Below, piece after piece: positions 8,827 to 18,025 of a DNA stretch of 64,000 bases. The position numbers and the translations under genes were made by a program. How positions within the stretch are numbered: the stretch's first letter is position 1; each line of letters begins with the position of its first letter. Source of the stretch: Rhizobium sp. Root1220 (GTDB lineage: Bacteria; Pseudomonadota; Alphaproteobacteria; Rhizobiales; Rhizobiaceae); contig NZ_LMDG01000034.1 in NCBI RefSeq assembly GCF_001426265.1, positions 296,888 through 360,887 of the forward strand. The letters run 5' to 3'. The notes below the pieces were generated by a model. The model had not been told where the DNA came from, searched no databases, and saw nothing but the letters and a program-made list of their open reading frames with translations.

Positions 8827-10323
8827 ATGACCGAAAAGACCGAAACAGCGGCCCTCTCCTCCGACGCGACGGAAGTCCGTGCCCAGAAGCTGAAGCTGCT
8901 GCGCGAACAGATCGGTGACGTCTATCCGGCGCATTTCCACCGGACGATGACGAACGCCGAACTGATCGAAAAGTACAAGGATCTCGAATCCGACGTCGAG
9001 ACGCAGGACATCGTCACCGTTGCCGGCCGCGTCTATTCCTCGCGCAACTCCGGCATGTTCATGGACATCCATGATGCCGGTGGCAAGATCCAGATCTTCA
9101 GCCACAAGGACGTGACACCCGAGGAAGCCCGCAACATGCTGGCGATGATCGACATTGGCGACATCATCGGCGTCACCGGCACGGTGCGTCGCACCAAGCG
9201 CGGAGAGTTGTCGATCAACGCCCGCGAAATCACCATGCTGACCAAGTCGCTGCTCCCCATGCCGGAGAAGTGGCACGGCATTTCCGATATCGAGATCCGC
9301 TATCGCAAGCGCCACCTCGACATCATGACCAACGTGGAATCGAAGCTCCGCTTCCAGCAGCGCTCGAAGATCGTTTCCGGCATCCGCCGCTTCATGGAAA
9401 ACGACGGCTTCATGGAAGTCGAGACACCGATGCTGCATTCGGTCTATGGCGGCGCCACGGCCGAGCCCTTCAAGACCCACCACAATACGCTGAAGCTTGA
9501 CATGTACCTGCGCATCGCGCCGGAACTGTTCCTGAAGCGCACGCTCGTCTCCGGCCTCACCGACAAGGTGTTCGAGATCAACCGCAACTTCCGCAACGAA
9601 GGCGTCTCCACAAGGCACAATCCTGAATTCACGATGATGGAGTGCTACTGGGCATACGCCGACTACGAGGACATCATGGACCTCGTAGAGCGCTTGTTCT
9701 CGACGCTCGCCATGTCGATCCACGGCACCACCGAGTTCGCCTTCGGCGACAAGGAAATCTCCTTCAAGGGGCCGTTCAAGCGGGTGCCTATGCCTGACGC
9801 CGTCAAGGACGCGACGGGCATCGACTTTCTTGCCATGAAGACCGACGAAGAAGCCCGCACCGCCGCCAAGGCCGCCGGTTTCGCAGTCGAGAAGGACTGG
9901 ACCTGGGGCGAATGCCTCGCCTTCATCTTCGAGGAGAAGGTCGAAGGCACGCTGATCCAGCCGAGCCATGTCACGCATTTTCCGAAGGACATCTCGCCCT
10001 TCGCCAAGGAAGTGCCGGGCGAACCGCGGCTCGTCGAGCGTTTCGAGACCTATTGCAACGCCTGGGAACTCGGCAATGCCTTCTCCGAACTGAACGACCC
10101 GGAAGAGCAGCGCAAGCGCATGGTCGAACAGCTGGAGCAGGCGCATGCTCGCGGCGAAAAGGAAAAGCAGCTGGACGACGAATTTCTCGATGCCATCGAC
10201 CAGGGCATGCCGCCCGCCGGCGGTCTCGGTATCGGCGTCGACCGCCTGATCATGCTCTTGACCAACGCCCCTTCGATCCGCGACATCATCCTCTTCCCGG
10301 CCCGCCGCGCCAAGGCGGACTGA
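8827..10323 (+). CDS. lysS: Lysyl-tRNA synthetase, class II
   Basis: 498 aa. An N-terminal OB-fold anticodon-binding domain (about 60-165, VAGRVYSSRNSGMFMDI) precedes the class II catalytic core. Motif 2 is visible as FEINRNFRNEGVSTRHNPEFT and motif 3 as GLGIGVDRLIMLLTN near the C-terminus. This is the class II (LysS/LysU) type, not the unrelated class I LysK found in many alphaproteobacteria. It sits 15 bases after gltX, and a strong hairpin follows its stop. It charges tRNA-Lys in the cytosol. Confidence 0.95.
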   Translation: MTEKTETAALSSDATEVRAQKLKLLREQIGDVYPAHFHRTMTNAELIEKYKDLESDVETQDIVTVAGRVYSSRNSGMFMDIHDAGGKIQIFSHKDVTPEEARNMLAMIDIGDIIGVTGTVRRTKRGELSINAREITMLTKSLLPMPEKWHGISDIEIRYRKRHLDIMTNVESKLRFQQRSKIVSGIRRFMENDGFMEVETPMLHSVYGGATAEPFKTHHNTLKLDMYLRIAPELFLKRTLVSGLTDKVFEINRNFRNEGVSTRHNPEFTMMECYWAYADYEDIMDLVERLFSTLAMSIHGTTEFAFGDKEISFKGPFKRVPMPDAVKDATGIDFLAMKTDEEARTAAKAAGFAVEKDWTWGECLAFIFEEKVEGTLIQPSHVTHFPKDISPFAKEVPGEPRLVERFETYCNAWELGNAFSELNDPEEQRKRMVEQLEQAHARGEKEKQLDDEFLDAIDQGMPPAGGLGIGVDRLIMLLTNAPSIRDIILFPARRAKAD

Positions 10324-10344
10324 GGCAGGTCAAAGACATGCAAA

Positions 10345-10373
10345 AGGCGGCGGCCCGAAAGGGCACGCCGCCT
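10345..10373. terminator. Strong hairpin terminator after lysS
   Basis: Outer stem AGGCGGCG / CGCCGCCT and inner stem GCCC-GAAA-GGGC with a GNRA tetraloop, separated by one unpaired A. It is followed by GTTTAT on the plus strand and by CCTTTTGC on the minus strand, and lies between convergent genes, so it is likely bidirectional. Confidence 0.8.
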
Positions 10374-10389
10374 GTTTATACCACCGGTC

Positions 10390-11100
10390 TCAGTGACCTG
10401 CAGCGGGAGCAGCCGCAGCTGGCGGCTCTTCTGCCGGCGCCGCACCGTGGCCACCCGCTTCCGCAGGCTTTTCTTTCTTGGCTGACGGCTTGCCCGACTT
10501 GCTTTCGCCGCCTTTGGTTGCAGCGACCGCAATAGGGTCGATGCAGTCGGAATAGTCCTTGAAGGATGCGTTCAGCGTGCTGATCTCGTCCTCGGGCAGA
10601 TCGACGCGCTCACCGAAGAAGAGGCCATTTGGCGCAGCCTCGCCATCGTAGTAGCGCGCGGAATAGGTCTTGCCGTTCAGGGTCTCGACGATCGGATCGG
10701 GATGCGGAATGTAGACCACATCAGCACCGATCGCCCGCCCCCTGATGTCGGAACGCAACGTCGGCCCGTTGGCGTCGAGAACGACAACCTGCACGAGATC
10801 CGGCTTCTGCGCCTCATAGACCGCCTTGGCGACCCTCAGCGCGGTCTTGACGCGCGTCACGCCGTCGGTCGGCTCCGTCTTGATGTACTTCCGGATCCAG
10901 ATCCGGTCCTGCTTCTTGATGGTAACGAGGTTGACGTCCGTGCATGCGGTTCCGTTCACGGTCTCCAACGAGGGGCCGAGGATATTGTCCTTGCCGATAT
11001 ACAGTGCTGCACCGCCGGAAATGCCCGCGAGAAGGGCAATTCCGCCGATGATCAACACCAATTTCCGGGAAGGCCGGAAGATGCGCAGTAAGGCCTTCAC
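10390..11100 (-). CDS. Hypothetical membrane-anchored protein with Ala/Pro/Lys-rich tail
   Basis: 236 aa with a GTG start. The start is chosen because GGAG lies about 9 bases upstream, and the protein then begins with a short basic stretch (VKALLRIFRPSRK) and one transmembrane helix (LVLIIGGIALLAGISGGAALYI, residues about 15-36). The soluble part (about 40-195), predicted periplasmic, contains two Cys in ACTDVN and YSDCID that might pair. The last 40 residues are low-complexity Ala, Pro, Glu and Lys. An ATG-initiated extension to 11268 is possible but would bury the anchor. I do not recognise the family; probably a conserved rhizobial protein. Convergent with lysS. Confidence 0.6.
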   Translation of the reverse strand: MKALLRIFRPSRKLVLIIGGIALLAGISGGAALYIGKDNILGPSLETVNGTACTDVNLVTIKKQDRIWIRKYIKTEPTDGVTRVKTALRVAKAVYEAQKPDLVQVVVLDANGPTLRSDIRGRAIGADVVYIPHPDPIVETLNGKTYSARYYDGEAAPNGLFFGERVDLPEDEISTLNASFKDYSDCIDPIAVAATKGGESKSGKPSAKKEKPAEAGGHGAAPAEEPPAAAAPAAGH

Positions 11101-11281
11101 GCCAACTGCTCCGCCATTAACAAACTCCAACGCAATACAAGTGGTCCTAACGCTAAAGAAATGACGTTTCGGAATGCTTAAATGAGGAGACCAACTTTGT
11201 GCCAGTAGGGGATTAGCACCAAAAAAGGTCCAGGCTTTTCGTGTGCTTGCCATCACTCGCCTGGCCATGCTCTAACACCGC

Positions 11282-12190
11282 ATGGCCTTCACGCTTCGCC
11301 AGATTCAATATTTCATTGCCGTCGCCGAACAGGGTTCGATCACACGGGCTGCACAAAACCTTTCGATCTCGCAATCCTCGGTTACGGAGGCATTGAAGGA
11401 GCTGGAAACGGATCTGGGCGTCGAGCTTTTCGACCGCCACCCGCGTGGCCTGACGATCACCCATAATGGCCATCAATTCCTACGCCACGCGACGAAAATC
11501 CTCGCCAGCGTTTCTGACGCGCGCGGCAGTTTTTCCGGCAAACAGAGCGAGCTTTCCGGAAAGCTGAACATCGGTGTCACCTCGCTGGTTGCAGGCTATG
11601 TCTTGTCCGACTTGCTCGCCCGCTACCGCCGTGCATGCCCGGGTGTCGAAGTCAGCGCCACCGAGGACAACGGCGGCTATCTCGAGCACCTTCTTGTCGG
11701 CGGCGAACTCGATGTCGCCGTCATGGTCATTTCCAACCTGCGCGACCGGATGGCGCTGCAGGCTGAAATCCTGGAGACCTCGCCCTACCGCCTGTGGTTG
11801 CCGATGGGGCACCCGCTCGTTTCCGCCGACATTATCTCGGTCGCCGATATCGCGCGCGAGCCGCTGATCATGCTTACGGTCGATGAAATCGAGGAAAACA
11901 CCGGCAAGCTCTTGTCGGCACTGGGCGCGCGCCCGCATGTTGCCTTCCGCACGCGCTCCGTGGAAGCCGTGCGCAGCCTCGTCGCGACAGGTGCCGGCGT
12001 GGCGCTGTTGCCCGACCTTGTCTACCGTCCATGGTCGCTGGAAGGCGACCGTATCGAAAGCCGCGATGTCTCTGGCTCGCTGCCGGTCGTGCAGGTCGGC
12101 ATGGTCTGGCGAAAGGGGTCCAGCCTGCCGCAGGCGGCGCGTGATTTTGTAGGCATCGCCGAAGCGCTGCGTTCGGGTCGCGCGAGGTAA
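11282..12190 (+). CDS. LysR family transcriptional regulator
   Basis: 302 aa. N-terminal winged helix-turn-helix (residues about 1-60, LRQIQYFIAVAEQGSITRAAQNLSISQSSVTEALKELE) and a two-lobed LysR effector domain (about 90-300). It lies 121 bases upstream of, and in the same direction as, the ydcSTUV-patD-like operon, so it probably controls that operon in response to a polyamine or its breakdown product. LysR regulators are more often divergent from their targets, so this assignment is inference from proximity. Confidence 0.85.
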   Translation: MAFTLRQIQYFIAVAEQGSITRAAQNLSISQSSVTEALKELETDLGVELFDRHPRGLTITHNGHQFLRHATKILASVSDARGSFSGKQSELSGKLNIGVTSLVAGYVLSDLLARYRRACPGVEVSATEDNGGYLEHLLVGGELDVAVMVISNLRDRMALQAEILETSPYRLWLPMGHPLVSADIISVADIAREPLIMLTVDEIEENTGKLLSALGARPHVAFRTRSVEAVRSLVATGAGVALLPDLVYRPWSLEGDRIESRDVSGSLPVVQVGMVWRKGSSLPQAARDFVGIAEALRSGRAR

Positions 12191-12311
12191 TGCGATATCG
12201 GAAAAATTGATATCGACGTTCTGATAAATGAATTTGCGAAACCTAATTTTTCAGCGCACCTTTTCTGCCGGGAACAAAACGCCACAAAAGTGGCATCCAA
12301 CCGGGAGACAG

Positions 12312-13475
12312 ATGATGAAGCACCTTCTGAAATCGTGCACGGTTGCGCTCGCGAGCTTGAGCTTCGTGACGCAGGTTGCAGCCGCCGAACCGCTGAAGGC
12401 CCTGGGCAAGGGCGAAGGTGCGGTCAGCATCGTCGCCTGGGCGGGCTATATCGAGCGTGGCGAAACCGACAAAAACTATGACTGGGTCACCGCTTTCGAA
12501 AAGCAAACCGGCTGCAAGGTCTCGGTGAAAACCGCCGCGACCTCCGACGAAATGGTTTCGCTGATGAACGAAGGCGGCTTCGATCTGGTCACCGCCTCGG
12601 GCGACGCCTCGCTTCGCCTCATCGCCGGCAAGCGTGTCCAGCCGATCAACACCGACCTGATCCCGAGCTTCAAGAACGTTGATCCGCGCCTGCAGAATGC
12701 TCCCTGGTACACGGTAAACGACGTTCACTACGGCGTGCCATATCTCTGGGGGCCGAACGTTCTGATGTATAACACCGATGCGTTCAAGGATAAGGCACCG
12801 ACCAGCTGGAAGGTCGTGTTCGAGGAGGAAACCCTTCCCGACGGCAAGTCCAACAAGGGTCGCGTACAGGCCTATGACGGCCCGATTTATGTCGCCGATG
12901 CCGCCCTCTACCTGATGGCCCACAAGCCGGAACTCGGCATCAAGGATCCCTACGAACTGAACGAAGACCAGTACAAGGCGGCCCTTGACGTGCTGCGCGG
13001 CCAGCGCTCGCTCGTATCCCGTTATTGGCATGATGCGATGATCCAGATCGATGACTTCAAGAACGAAGGGGTCGTTGCCTCCGGTTCATGGCCTTTCCAG
13101 GTCAACCTGATGCAGGCCGACAAGCAGAAGATTGCCTCGACTTTCCCTGAAGAGGGCGTCACCGGCTGGTCTGATACCACCATGCTGCACGCAGACAGCG
13201 AGCATCCGAACTGCGCCTATATGTGGATGGAGCACTCCCTTTCCGCCAAAGTCCAGGGCGACGCTGCCGCCTGGTTCGGCGCGGTCCCCTCGGTTCCGGC
13301 TGCCTGCAAGGGCAACGAACTGATGACCGACCAGGGTTGTGCAACCAACGGCTACGATCATTTCGACAAGATCAAGTTCTGGAAGACACCGACCGCGAAG
13401 TGCACATCGCAGGGCGAATGCGTTCCGTATCATCGCTGGGTTTCCGACTATATCGGTGTGATCGGCGGGCGTTAA
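12312..13475 (+). CDS. ydcS: Spermidine/putrescine-type ABC transporter substrate-binding protein (YdcS-like)
   Basis: 387 aa. A signal peptide is visible (MMKHLLKSCTVALASLSF...AAA, cleavage near residue 26 before EPLKALG). The mature part has PotD/PotF-family motifs: VSIVAWAGYIERG, FDLVTASGD and VPYLWGPNVLMYNTDAF. Two Cys pairs late in the protein suggest periplasmic disulfides. The start at 12312 is favoured by GGGAGA; a second ATG follows directly. It is the first gene of a five-gene operon matching E. coli ydcSTUV-patD in order, so putrescine or a related amine is the likely ligand. A double hairpin separates it from the ATPase gene. Confidence 0.85.
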   Translation: MMKHLLKSCTVALASLSFVTQVAAAEPLKALGKGEGAVSIVAWAGYIERGETDKNYDWVTAFEKQTGCKVSVKTAATSDEMVSLMNEGGFDLVTASGDASLRLIAGKRVQPINTDLIPSFKNVDPRLQNAPWYTVNDVHYGVPYLWGPNVLMYNTDAFKDKAPTSWKVVFEEETLPDGKSNKGRVQAYDGPIYVADAALYLMAHKPELGIKDPYELNEDQYKAALDVLRGQRSLVSRYWHDAMIQIDDFKNEGVVASGSWPFQVNLMQADKQKIASTFPEEGVTGWSDTTMLHADSEHPNCAYMWMEHSLSAKVQGDAAAWFGAVPSVPAACKGNELMTDQGCATNGYDHFDKIKFWKTPTAKCTSQGECVPYHRWVSDYIGVIGGR

Positions 13476-13486
13476 CGGCTTCTATG

Positions 13487-13536
13487 CCCTCCCGGCGCGG
13501 GAGGGAGCTTAAAGGCGGGGCCTCTTAAAAGGCCCC
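13487..13536 (+). terminator. Tandem hairpins between ydcS-like and ydcT-like genes
   Basis: Two stems follow the binding-protein gene: CCCTCCCG / CGGGAGGG with a 3-base loop (13487-13505), and GGGGCCT / AGGCCCC with loop CTTAAA (13517-13536). Neither has a strong U-tract. They probably attenuate transcription or protect the upstream mRNA, giving more binding protein than membrane components. Confidence 0.6.
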
Positions 13537-13633
13537 CTCAACCCTTCCTGAAGTGAAGGGAAATTCATCCGGGAATTCCGTACCCAATCTCTGCACTGTT
13601 CAGAGATGCTTTTTGCATGCTTAGGAGCCCAAA

Positions 13634-14620
13634 ATGACACCCGCCGTCCGTTTCCAACAGGTCTCGCGCCATTTCGGCCCGGTTCGCGCCGTCGATAGCG
13701 TCGATCTCGAGATCGCACCCGGCGAGTTCTTCGCGATGCTCGGCCCGTCCGGTTCCGGCAAGACCACCTGCCTGCGCCTCATCGCCGGCTTCGAGCAGCC
13801 GACCGCGGGCCATATCGAGATCTTCGGCGAGACCGCCGAGGGCATTCCGCCCTATCGCCGCAACGTCAATACCGTCTTCCAGGACTATGCCCTCTTCCCG
13901 CATCTCAACATCCTCGACAACGTCGCTTACGGGCTGATGGTCAAGGGCGTCGGCAAGGCCGAGCGTACGAGGGCGGCAGAACAATCGCTCGATCTGGTGA
14001 AACTCCCCGGCTATGGCGCCCGCAAGCCCGGCCAGCTCTCGGGCGGCCAACGGCAACGCGTGGCACTTGCCCGGGCTCTGATCAACAAGCCGAAAGTGCT
14101 CCTCCTCGACGAGCCGCTCGGCGCACTCGATCTGAAGCTGCGCGAGCAGATGCAGGAAGAGCTGAAGGGCTTGCAACGCGCGCTTGGTATCACCTTCATC
14201 TTCGTCACCCACGACCAGGGAGAGGCGCTGTCGATGGCTGACCGCGTCGCCGTCTTCAACGATGGCGGCATCGTCCAGGAAGGCACGCCGCAGGATATAT
14301 ACAACAGGCCGAAGACCCGCTTTGTCGCCGATTTCGTAGGCTCCTCCAACGTCATCGCCCCCGACCTGATGGGTTTGCTTGGCGGCGAAAAGCGCTGGGC
14401 AAGCCTGCGTCCGGAAGCCATCCGCCTGTCCCGCGACGGCATCGAATCCAGGGTCGAGAATGCCAGCTTCCTCGGTGCCGCCACCCGCCTCACTGTCGAT
14501 GTCCGCGGCACGCGCCTGCACGTCATGATGCCGGCCGGCGCCGATGTGCCCGATGTCGGCGCCAATGTCCGCCTCGCATGGCAGCCGCTCGACATCCACT
14601 ACATGGATGGCACCGCATGA
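13634..14620 (+). CDS. ydcT: Putrescine/spermidine-type ABC transporter ATP-binding protein (YdcT/PotA-like)
   Basis: 328 aa. ATPase that powers the importer from the cytoplasmic face. Walker A GPSGSGKTT (about residue 38), Q-loop in VFQDYALFPH, signature LSGGQRQR, Walker B VLLLDEPLGALD and the switch His in VTHDQ are all visible. The C-terminal 90 residues form a TOBE/OB regulatory domain. AGGAG precedes the ATG. Its stop overlaps the next gene by ATGA, so the two are translationally coupled. Confidence 0.9.
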   Translation: MTPAVRFQQVSRHFGPVRAVDSVDLEIAPGEFFAMLGPSGSGKTTCLRLIAGFEQPTAGHIEIFGETAEGIPPYRRNVNTVFQDYALFPHLNILDNVAYGLMVKGVGKAERTRAAEQSLDLVKLPGYGARKPGQLSGGQRQRVALARALINKPKVLLLDEPLGALDLKLREQMQEELKGLQRALGITFIFVTHDQGEALSMADRVAVFNDGGIVQEGTPQDIYNRPKTRFVADFVGSSNVIAPDLMGLLGGEKRWASLRPEAIRLSRDGIESRVENASFLGAATRLTVDVRGTRLHVMMPAGADVPDVGANVRLAWQPLDIHYMDGTA

Positions 14621-15585
14621 CCACGCTGGTGCTTGCCAATCCAGATATGCCAACCTCGATCCTGCCCGGCCGCGGCGGTTTATTCGGCGGCCTTTCCGAC
14701 GCCTTCTGGCGACACCCGAAGCTGTTGTTGTTGCTGATGCTGGCGCCGCCGCTGCTCTGGCTCGGCGTCATCTATATCGGCTCGCTGCTGGCGCTTCTGC
14801 TTCAGAGCTTCTTCTCGATCGACGATTTCTCCGGGTTGGTGAACTACGAATTCACGCTGGCGACCTATGCACAGCTGCTCAGCCCCACCAATTTCGACAT
14901 CATCCTGCGCACCATCCTGATGGCGGCGATGGTGACGCTGGCCTCGGCCGTCGTCGCGTTCCCGATTGCCTATTACGCGGCGCGTTACGCCAAGGGAAAA
15001 TGGAAGGCACTGTTCTATCTCGGCGTCATGCTGCCGCTGTGGTCGAGCTATCTCGTCAAGATCTACGCCTGGAAACTGATCCTAGCCAAGGAAGGCATCC
15101 TCACCTGGATCTTCGCCAAGCTGCATCTCTCCTGGCTGCTCGACGGCGTCCTCTCGTTGCCCATCGTCGGTGGCAACTCGCTGTCGGTGAGCTACATCGG
15201 CACCTTCCTGGTCTTCGTCTATGTCTGGCTGCCCTACATGATCCTGCCGACACAAGCAGCGCTCGAGCGCGTGCAGGGCAACCTGATCGAGGCCTCGTCT
15301 GATCTCGGCGCCACGCCGAGCCAGACCTTCCGCACCGTGCTGTTTCCGTTGGCGCTGCCCGGCATCGTCGCCGGTTCGATCTTCACCTTCTCGCTGACGC
15401 TCGGTGACTACATCATCCCCCAGATCATCGGCTCATCACGCCTATTCATCGGCCAGGCGGTCTACGCCCAGCAGGGCACGGCCGGCAACGTCCCGCTCGC
15501 CGCCGCCTTCTCCGTCGTCCCGATCGCCATCATGGCCATCTATCTCTGGCTGGCCAAGAAACAGGGAGCCTTCGATGCGCTCTGA
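14617..15585 (+). CDS. ydcU: ABC transporter permease (YdcU/PotB-like)
   Basis: 322 aa. About six transmembrane helices and the EAA loop (EASSDLGATPSQTFRTVLFPLALPG, near residue 225), which contacts the ATPase. The start overlaps the ATPase stop as ATGA, so this ATG is preferred over one 39 bases upstream. It pairs with the next permease to form a heterodimeric channel. Confidence 0.9.
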   Translation: MTTLVLANPDMPTSILPGRGGLFGGLSDAFWRHPKLLLLLMLAPPLLWLGVIYIGSLLALLLQSFFSIDDFSGLVNYEFTLATYAQLLSPTNFDIILRTILMAAMVTLASAVVAFPIAYYAARYAKGKWKALFYLGVMLPLWSSYLVKIYAWKLILAKEGILTWIFAKLHLSWLLDGVLSLPIVGGNSLSVSYIGTFLVFVYVWLPYMILPTQAALERVQGNLIEASSDLGATPSQTFRTVLFPLALPGIVAGSIFTFSLTLGDYIIPQIIGSSRLFIGQAVYAQQGTAGNVPLAAAFSVVPIAIMAIYLWLAKKQGAFDAL

Positions 15586-16390
15586 TAGTGGCCAACGCTC
15601 GCCGCTGCTGTTGAAGATCGCCGCCGCCGGCGGGCTGCTGTTCCTGCATCTGCCGATTCTGCTGATCTTCGTCTATGCCTTTACCACCGAGGAGAAGAGT
15701 TACCAGTGGCCGCCGCCCGGGCTGACGCTGCAATGGTTCACTGTGGCCTGGAACCGGCCGGATGTCTGGGCCGCACTCGGCCTCTCCGTGCAGGTCGCCA
15801 GCATTGCGACCGCAATCGCCTTGGTACTCGGCACGCTCTGCGCCGCCGCCGTCAGCCAGACGAAGTTCTTCGGCCGCGAGGCGATCTCGCTGCTCGTCAT
15901 CCTGCCGATCGCGCTGCCCGGCATCATTACCGGCATCGCGCTGCGCTCCGCCTTTAGCCTGTTCGACATTCCGTTCTCGGTCTGGACGATCGTGCTCGGC
16001 CATGCCACCTTCTGCGTCGTCGTCGTCTATAACAATGCCGTCGCCCGCTTCCGCCGCACGCAGGGGTCGCTGATCGAGGCGTCGATGGATCTCGGCGCAG
16101 ATGGCTTCCAGACATTCCGCCACGTCATCCTGCCGAATATCGGCACGGCACTTCTGGCCGGCGGCATGCTGGCCTTCGCGCTGTCCTTCGACGAGGTCAT
16201 CGTCACCACCTTCACCGGCGGCCAGCAATCGACCCTGCCGATCTGGATGCTCGAAGAACTCATCCGCCCGCGCCAGCGTCCGGTCACCAATGTGGTTGCC
16301 ATGGTCGTCGTGCTCGTCACCTTCCTGCCGATCCTCGCAGCCTACTACCTCACCCGTGACGGCGATCAGGTCGCCGGCGGCGGAAAATAG
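15575..16390 (+). CDS. ydcV: ABC transporter permease (YdcV/PotC-like)
   Basis: 271 aa. Second permease subunit with about six transmembrane helices and the EAA motif EASMDLGADGFQTFRHVILPN (about residues 164-183). The ATG at 15575 lies inside the 3' end of the preceding permease (11-base overlap) and follows AGGGAGCC. The open frame extends far upstream but is not coding there. Confidence 0.9.
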   Translation: MRSDSGQRSPLLLKIAAAGGLLFLHLPILLIFVYAFTTEEKSYQWPPPGLTLQWFTVAWNRPDVWAALGLSVQVASIATAIALVLGTLCAAAVSQTKFFGREAISLLVILPIALPGIITGIALRSAFSLFDIPFSVWTIVLGHATFCVVVVYNNAVARFRRTQGSLIEASMDLGADGFQTFRHVILPNIGTALLAGGMLAFALSFDEVIVTTFTGGQQSTLPIWMLEELIRPRQRPVTNVVAMVVVLVTFLPILAAYYLTRDGDQVAGGGK

Positions 16391-16439
16391 CCTGGGCGGG
16401 ATGCCCCATCCCGCTCCACAAAAGACAAGGGAGAACATC

Positions 16440-17867
16440 ATGGACACCGCGATGCTGATTGGATCCCGCTTCGAAGCGGGCACAGAGATCGAAGAAAACA
16501 TCCTCAACCCGAAGACCGGCGAGACGGTGCTTAACCTGCCCGAGGCCTCGCTGGGCCAGATCGACGCCGCCGTCGAGGCTGCCGAAAAGGCCTTCACCGG
16601 CTGGTCGCAGACGACGCCCGGCGAGCGCTCCGGCTATCTCCTGAAGATCGCCGATGCCATCGAGAAGGACGCACTCGGCTTCGCAACTCTGGAAGCGCTG
16701 AACTGCGGCAAGCCGATCAACGCCGTGCTGAATGACGAGATCCCGGCGATCGTCGATTGCTATCGCTTCTTCGCTGGTGCCGTGCGCAACCTGCATGGGC
16801 CGGTTGCCGGCGAATACCTTCCCGGCCACACCTCGATGATCCGCCGCGACGCCATCGGCATCGTCGGTTCGATTGCGCCGTGGAATTATCCACTGATGAT
16901 GATGGCCTGGAAGCTGGCGCCGGCCATAGCCGGCGGCAACACGGTGGTCTTCAAGCCCTCCGAGCAGACGCCGCTGACGGCACTGAAGATGGCGAAGCTG
17001 CTTGCAGAAATCCTGCCCGAGGGCGTCGTCAACGTCATCTTGGGCCGCGGCGAAAGCGTCGGCAATGCGCTGATCAACCACCCGAAGATCGGTATGCTGT
17101 CGATCACCGGCGACGTCGCCACCGGCAAAAAAGTGCTCCAGGCCGCCGCCAAGACCGTTAAGCGCACCCATCTGGAGCTCGGCGGCAAGGCGCCGGTCAT
17201 CATCTTCGACGACGCCGATATCGATGCCGTGGTTTCCGGCATCCGCACCTTCGGTTATTACAACGCCGGTCAGGACTGCACCGCCGCCTGCCGCATCTAT
17301 ACCGACGCCAAGGTCTACGACAAGTTCGTCGCCGATCTCTCGTCGGCCGTCTCCTCGATCAAGTTCAATCTTGCGGACGACACCGAAAACGAGATCGGCC
17401 CGCTGATCTCCAAGCGCCAGCGCGACCGCGTCGAAAGCTTCGTGGCGCGCGCCTCCGAGCACAAGCACATGGAGATCACCACCGGCGGCAAGGTTTCCGG
17501 CGACAAGGGATTCTTCTACGCCCCGACGGTCATTGCAGGCGCCACGCAGGACGACGAGATCGTCCGCCGCGAGGTCTTCGGTCCCGTCGTTTCGGTCACC
17601 CGCTTCACCGATGTCGAGGATGCCGTCAGCTGGGCCAACGACAGCGATTACGGCCTAGCCTCATCGGTCTGGACCAAGGATATCAACCGAGGCATGAAGA
17701 CGGCGGCCCGCCTGCAATATGGCTGCACCTGGATCAACACCCACTTCATGCTGACCAACGAAATGCCGCATGGCGGACTGAAACAGTCAGGCTACGGCAA
17801 GGACATGTCGGTCTACGCGCTGGAGGATTACACCGCCGTTCGCCATGTGATGATCAATCACGGCTGA
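16440..17867 (+). CDS. patD: Gamma-aminobutyraldehyde dehydrogenase (PatD/YdcW-like)
   Basis: 475 aa. NAD-dependent aldehyde dehydrogenase. The catalytic Cys lies in NAGQDCTAACR (about residue 280) and the general-base Glu in THLELGGKAPV; the oxyanion Asn is in IAPWNYP. The GQDCTAACR context is typical of PatD, which converts 4-aminobutyraldehyde (from putrescine via transamination) to GABA. The start follows AAGGGAG at good spacing and lies 49 bases after the permease gene. As the last gene of the operon it links import to catabolism. No putrescine aminotransferase gene is seen in the window, so that step would have to be encoded elsewhere. Confidence 0.88.
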   Translation: MDTAMLIGSRFEAGTEIEENILNPKTGETVLNLPEASLGQIDAAVEAAEKAFTGWSQTTPGERSGYLLKIADAIEKDALGFATLEALNCGKPINAVLNDEIPAIVDCYRFFAGAVRNLHGPVAGEYLPGHTSMIRRDAIGIVGSIAPWNYPLMMMAWKLAPAIAGGNTVVFKPSEQTPLTALKMAKLLAEILPEGVVNVILGRGESVGNALINHPKIGMLSITGDVATGKKVLQAAAKTVKRTHLELGGKAPVIIFDDADIDAVVSGIRTFGYYNAGQDCTAACRIYTDAKVYDKFVADLSSAVSSIKFNLADDTENEIGPLISKRQRDRVESFVARASEHKHMEITTGGKVSGDKGFFYAPTVIAGATQDDEIVRREVFGPVVSVTRFTDVEDAVSWANDSDYGLASSVWTKDINRGMKTAARLQYGCTWINTHFMLTNEMPHGGLKQSGYGKDMSVYALEDYTAVRHVMINHG

Positions 17868-17889
17868 CTCAGCCGCCGCCTCAAAATCC

Positions 17890-17919
17890 AACGCCGCCAT
17901 GGCCGCCAGCGGCGGCGTT
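17890..17919 (+). terminator. Terminator of the ydc-like operon
   Basis: Stem AACGCCGCC / GGCGGCGTT with a 12-base loop, ending in TTT then CGG. It lies 22 bases after the patD stop. Confidence 0.7.
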
Positions 17920-18025
17920 TCGGATCCTCGGGAAATACTCGCTCGGAAGAGCCTCTTAGGCACGGCTGATGGAACAAATTCCGCCGTGCCGCGTCATCCT
18001 GCTGTCGATCCAAGAGGAAAATTCA

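Noticed and set aside
8425..10146. 573-codon minus-strand open frame opposite gltX-lysS
   Set aside because: It is antisense to clearly conserved synthetase genes and its product is rich in His, Arg, Asp and Gly as expected from reading a GC-rich gene backwards. No RBS or domain.
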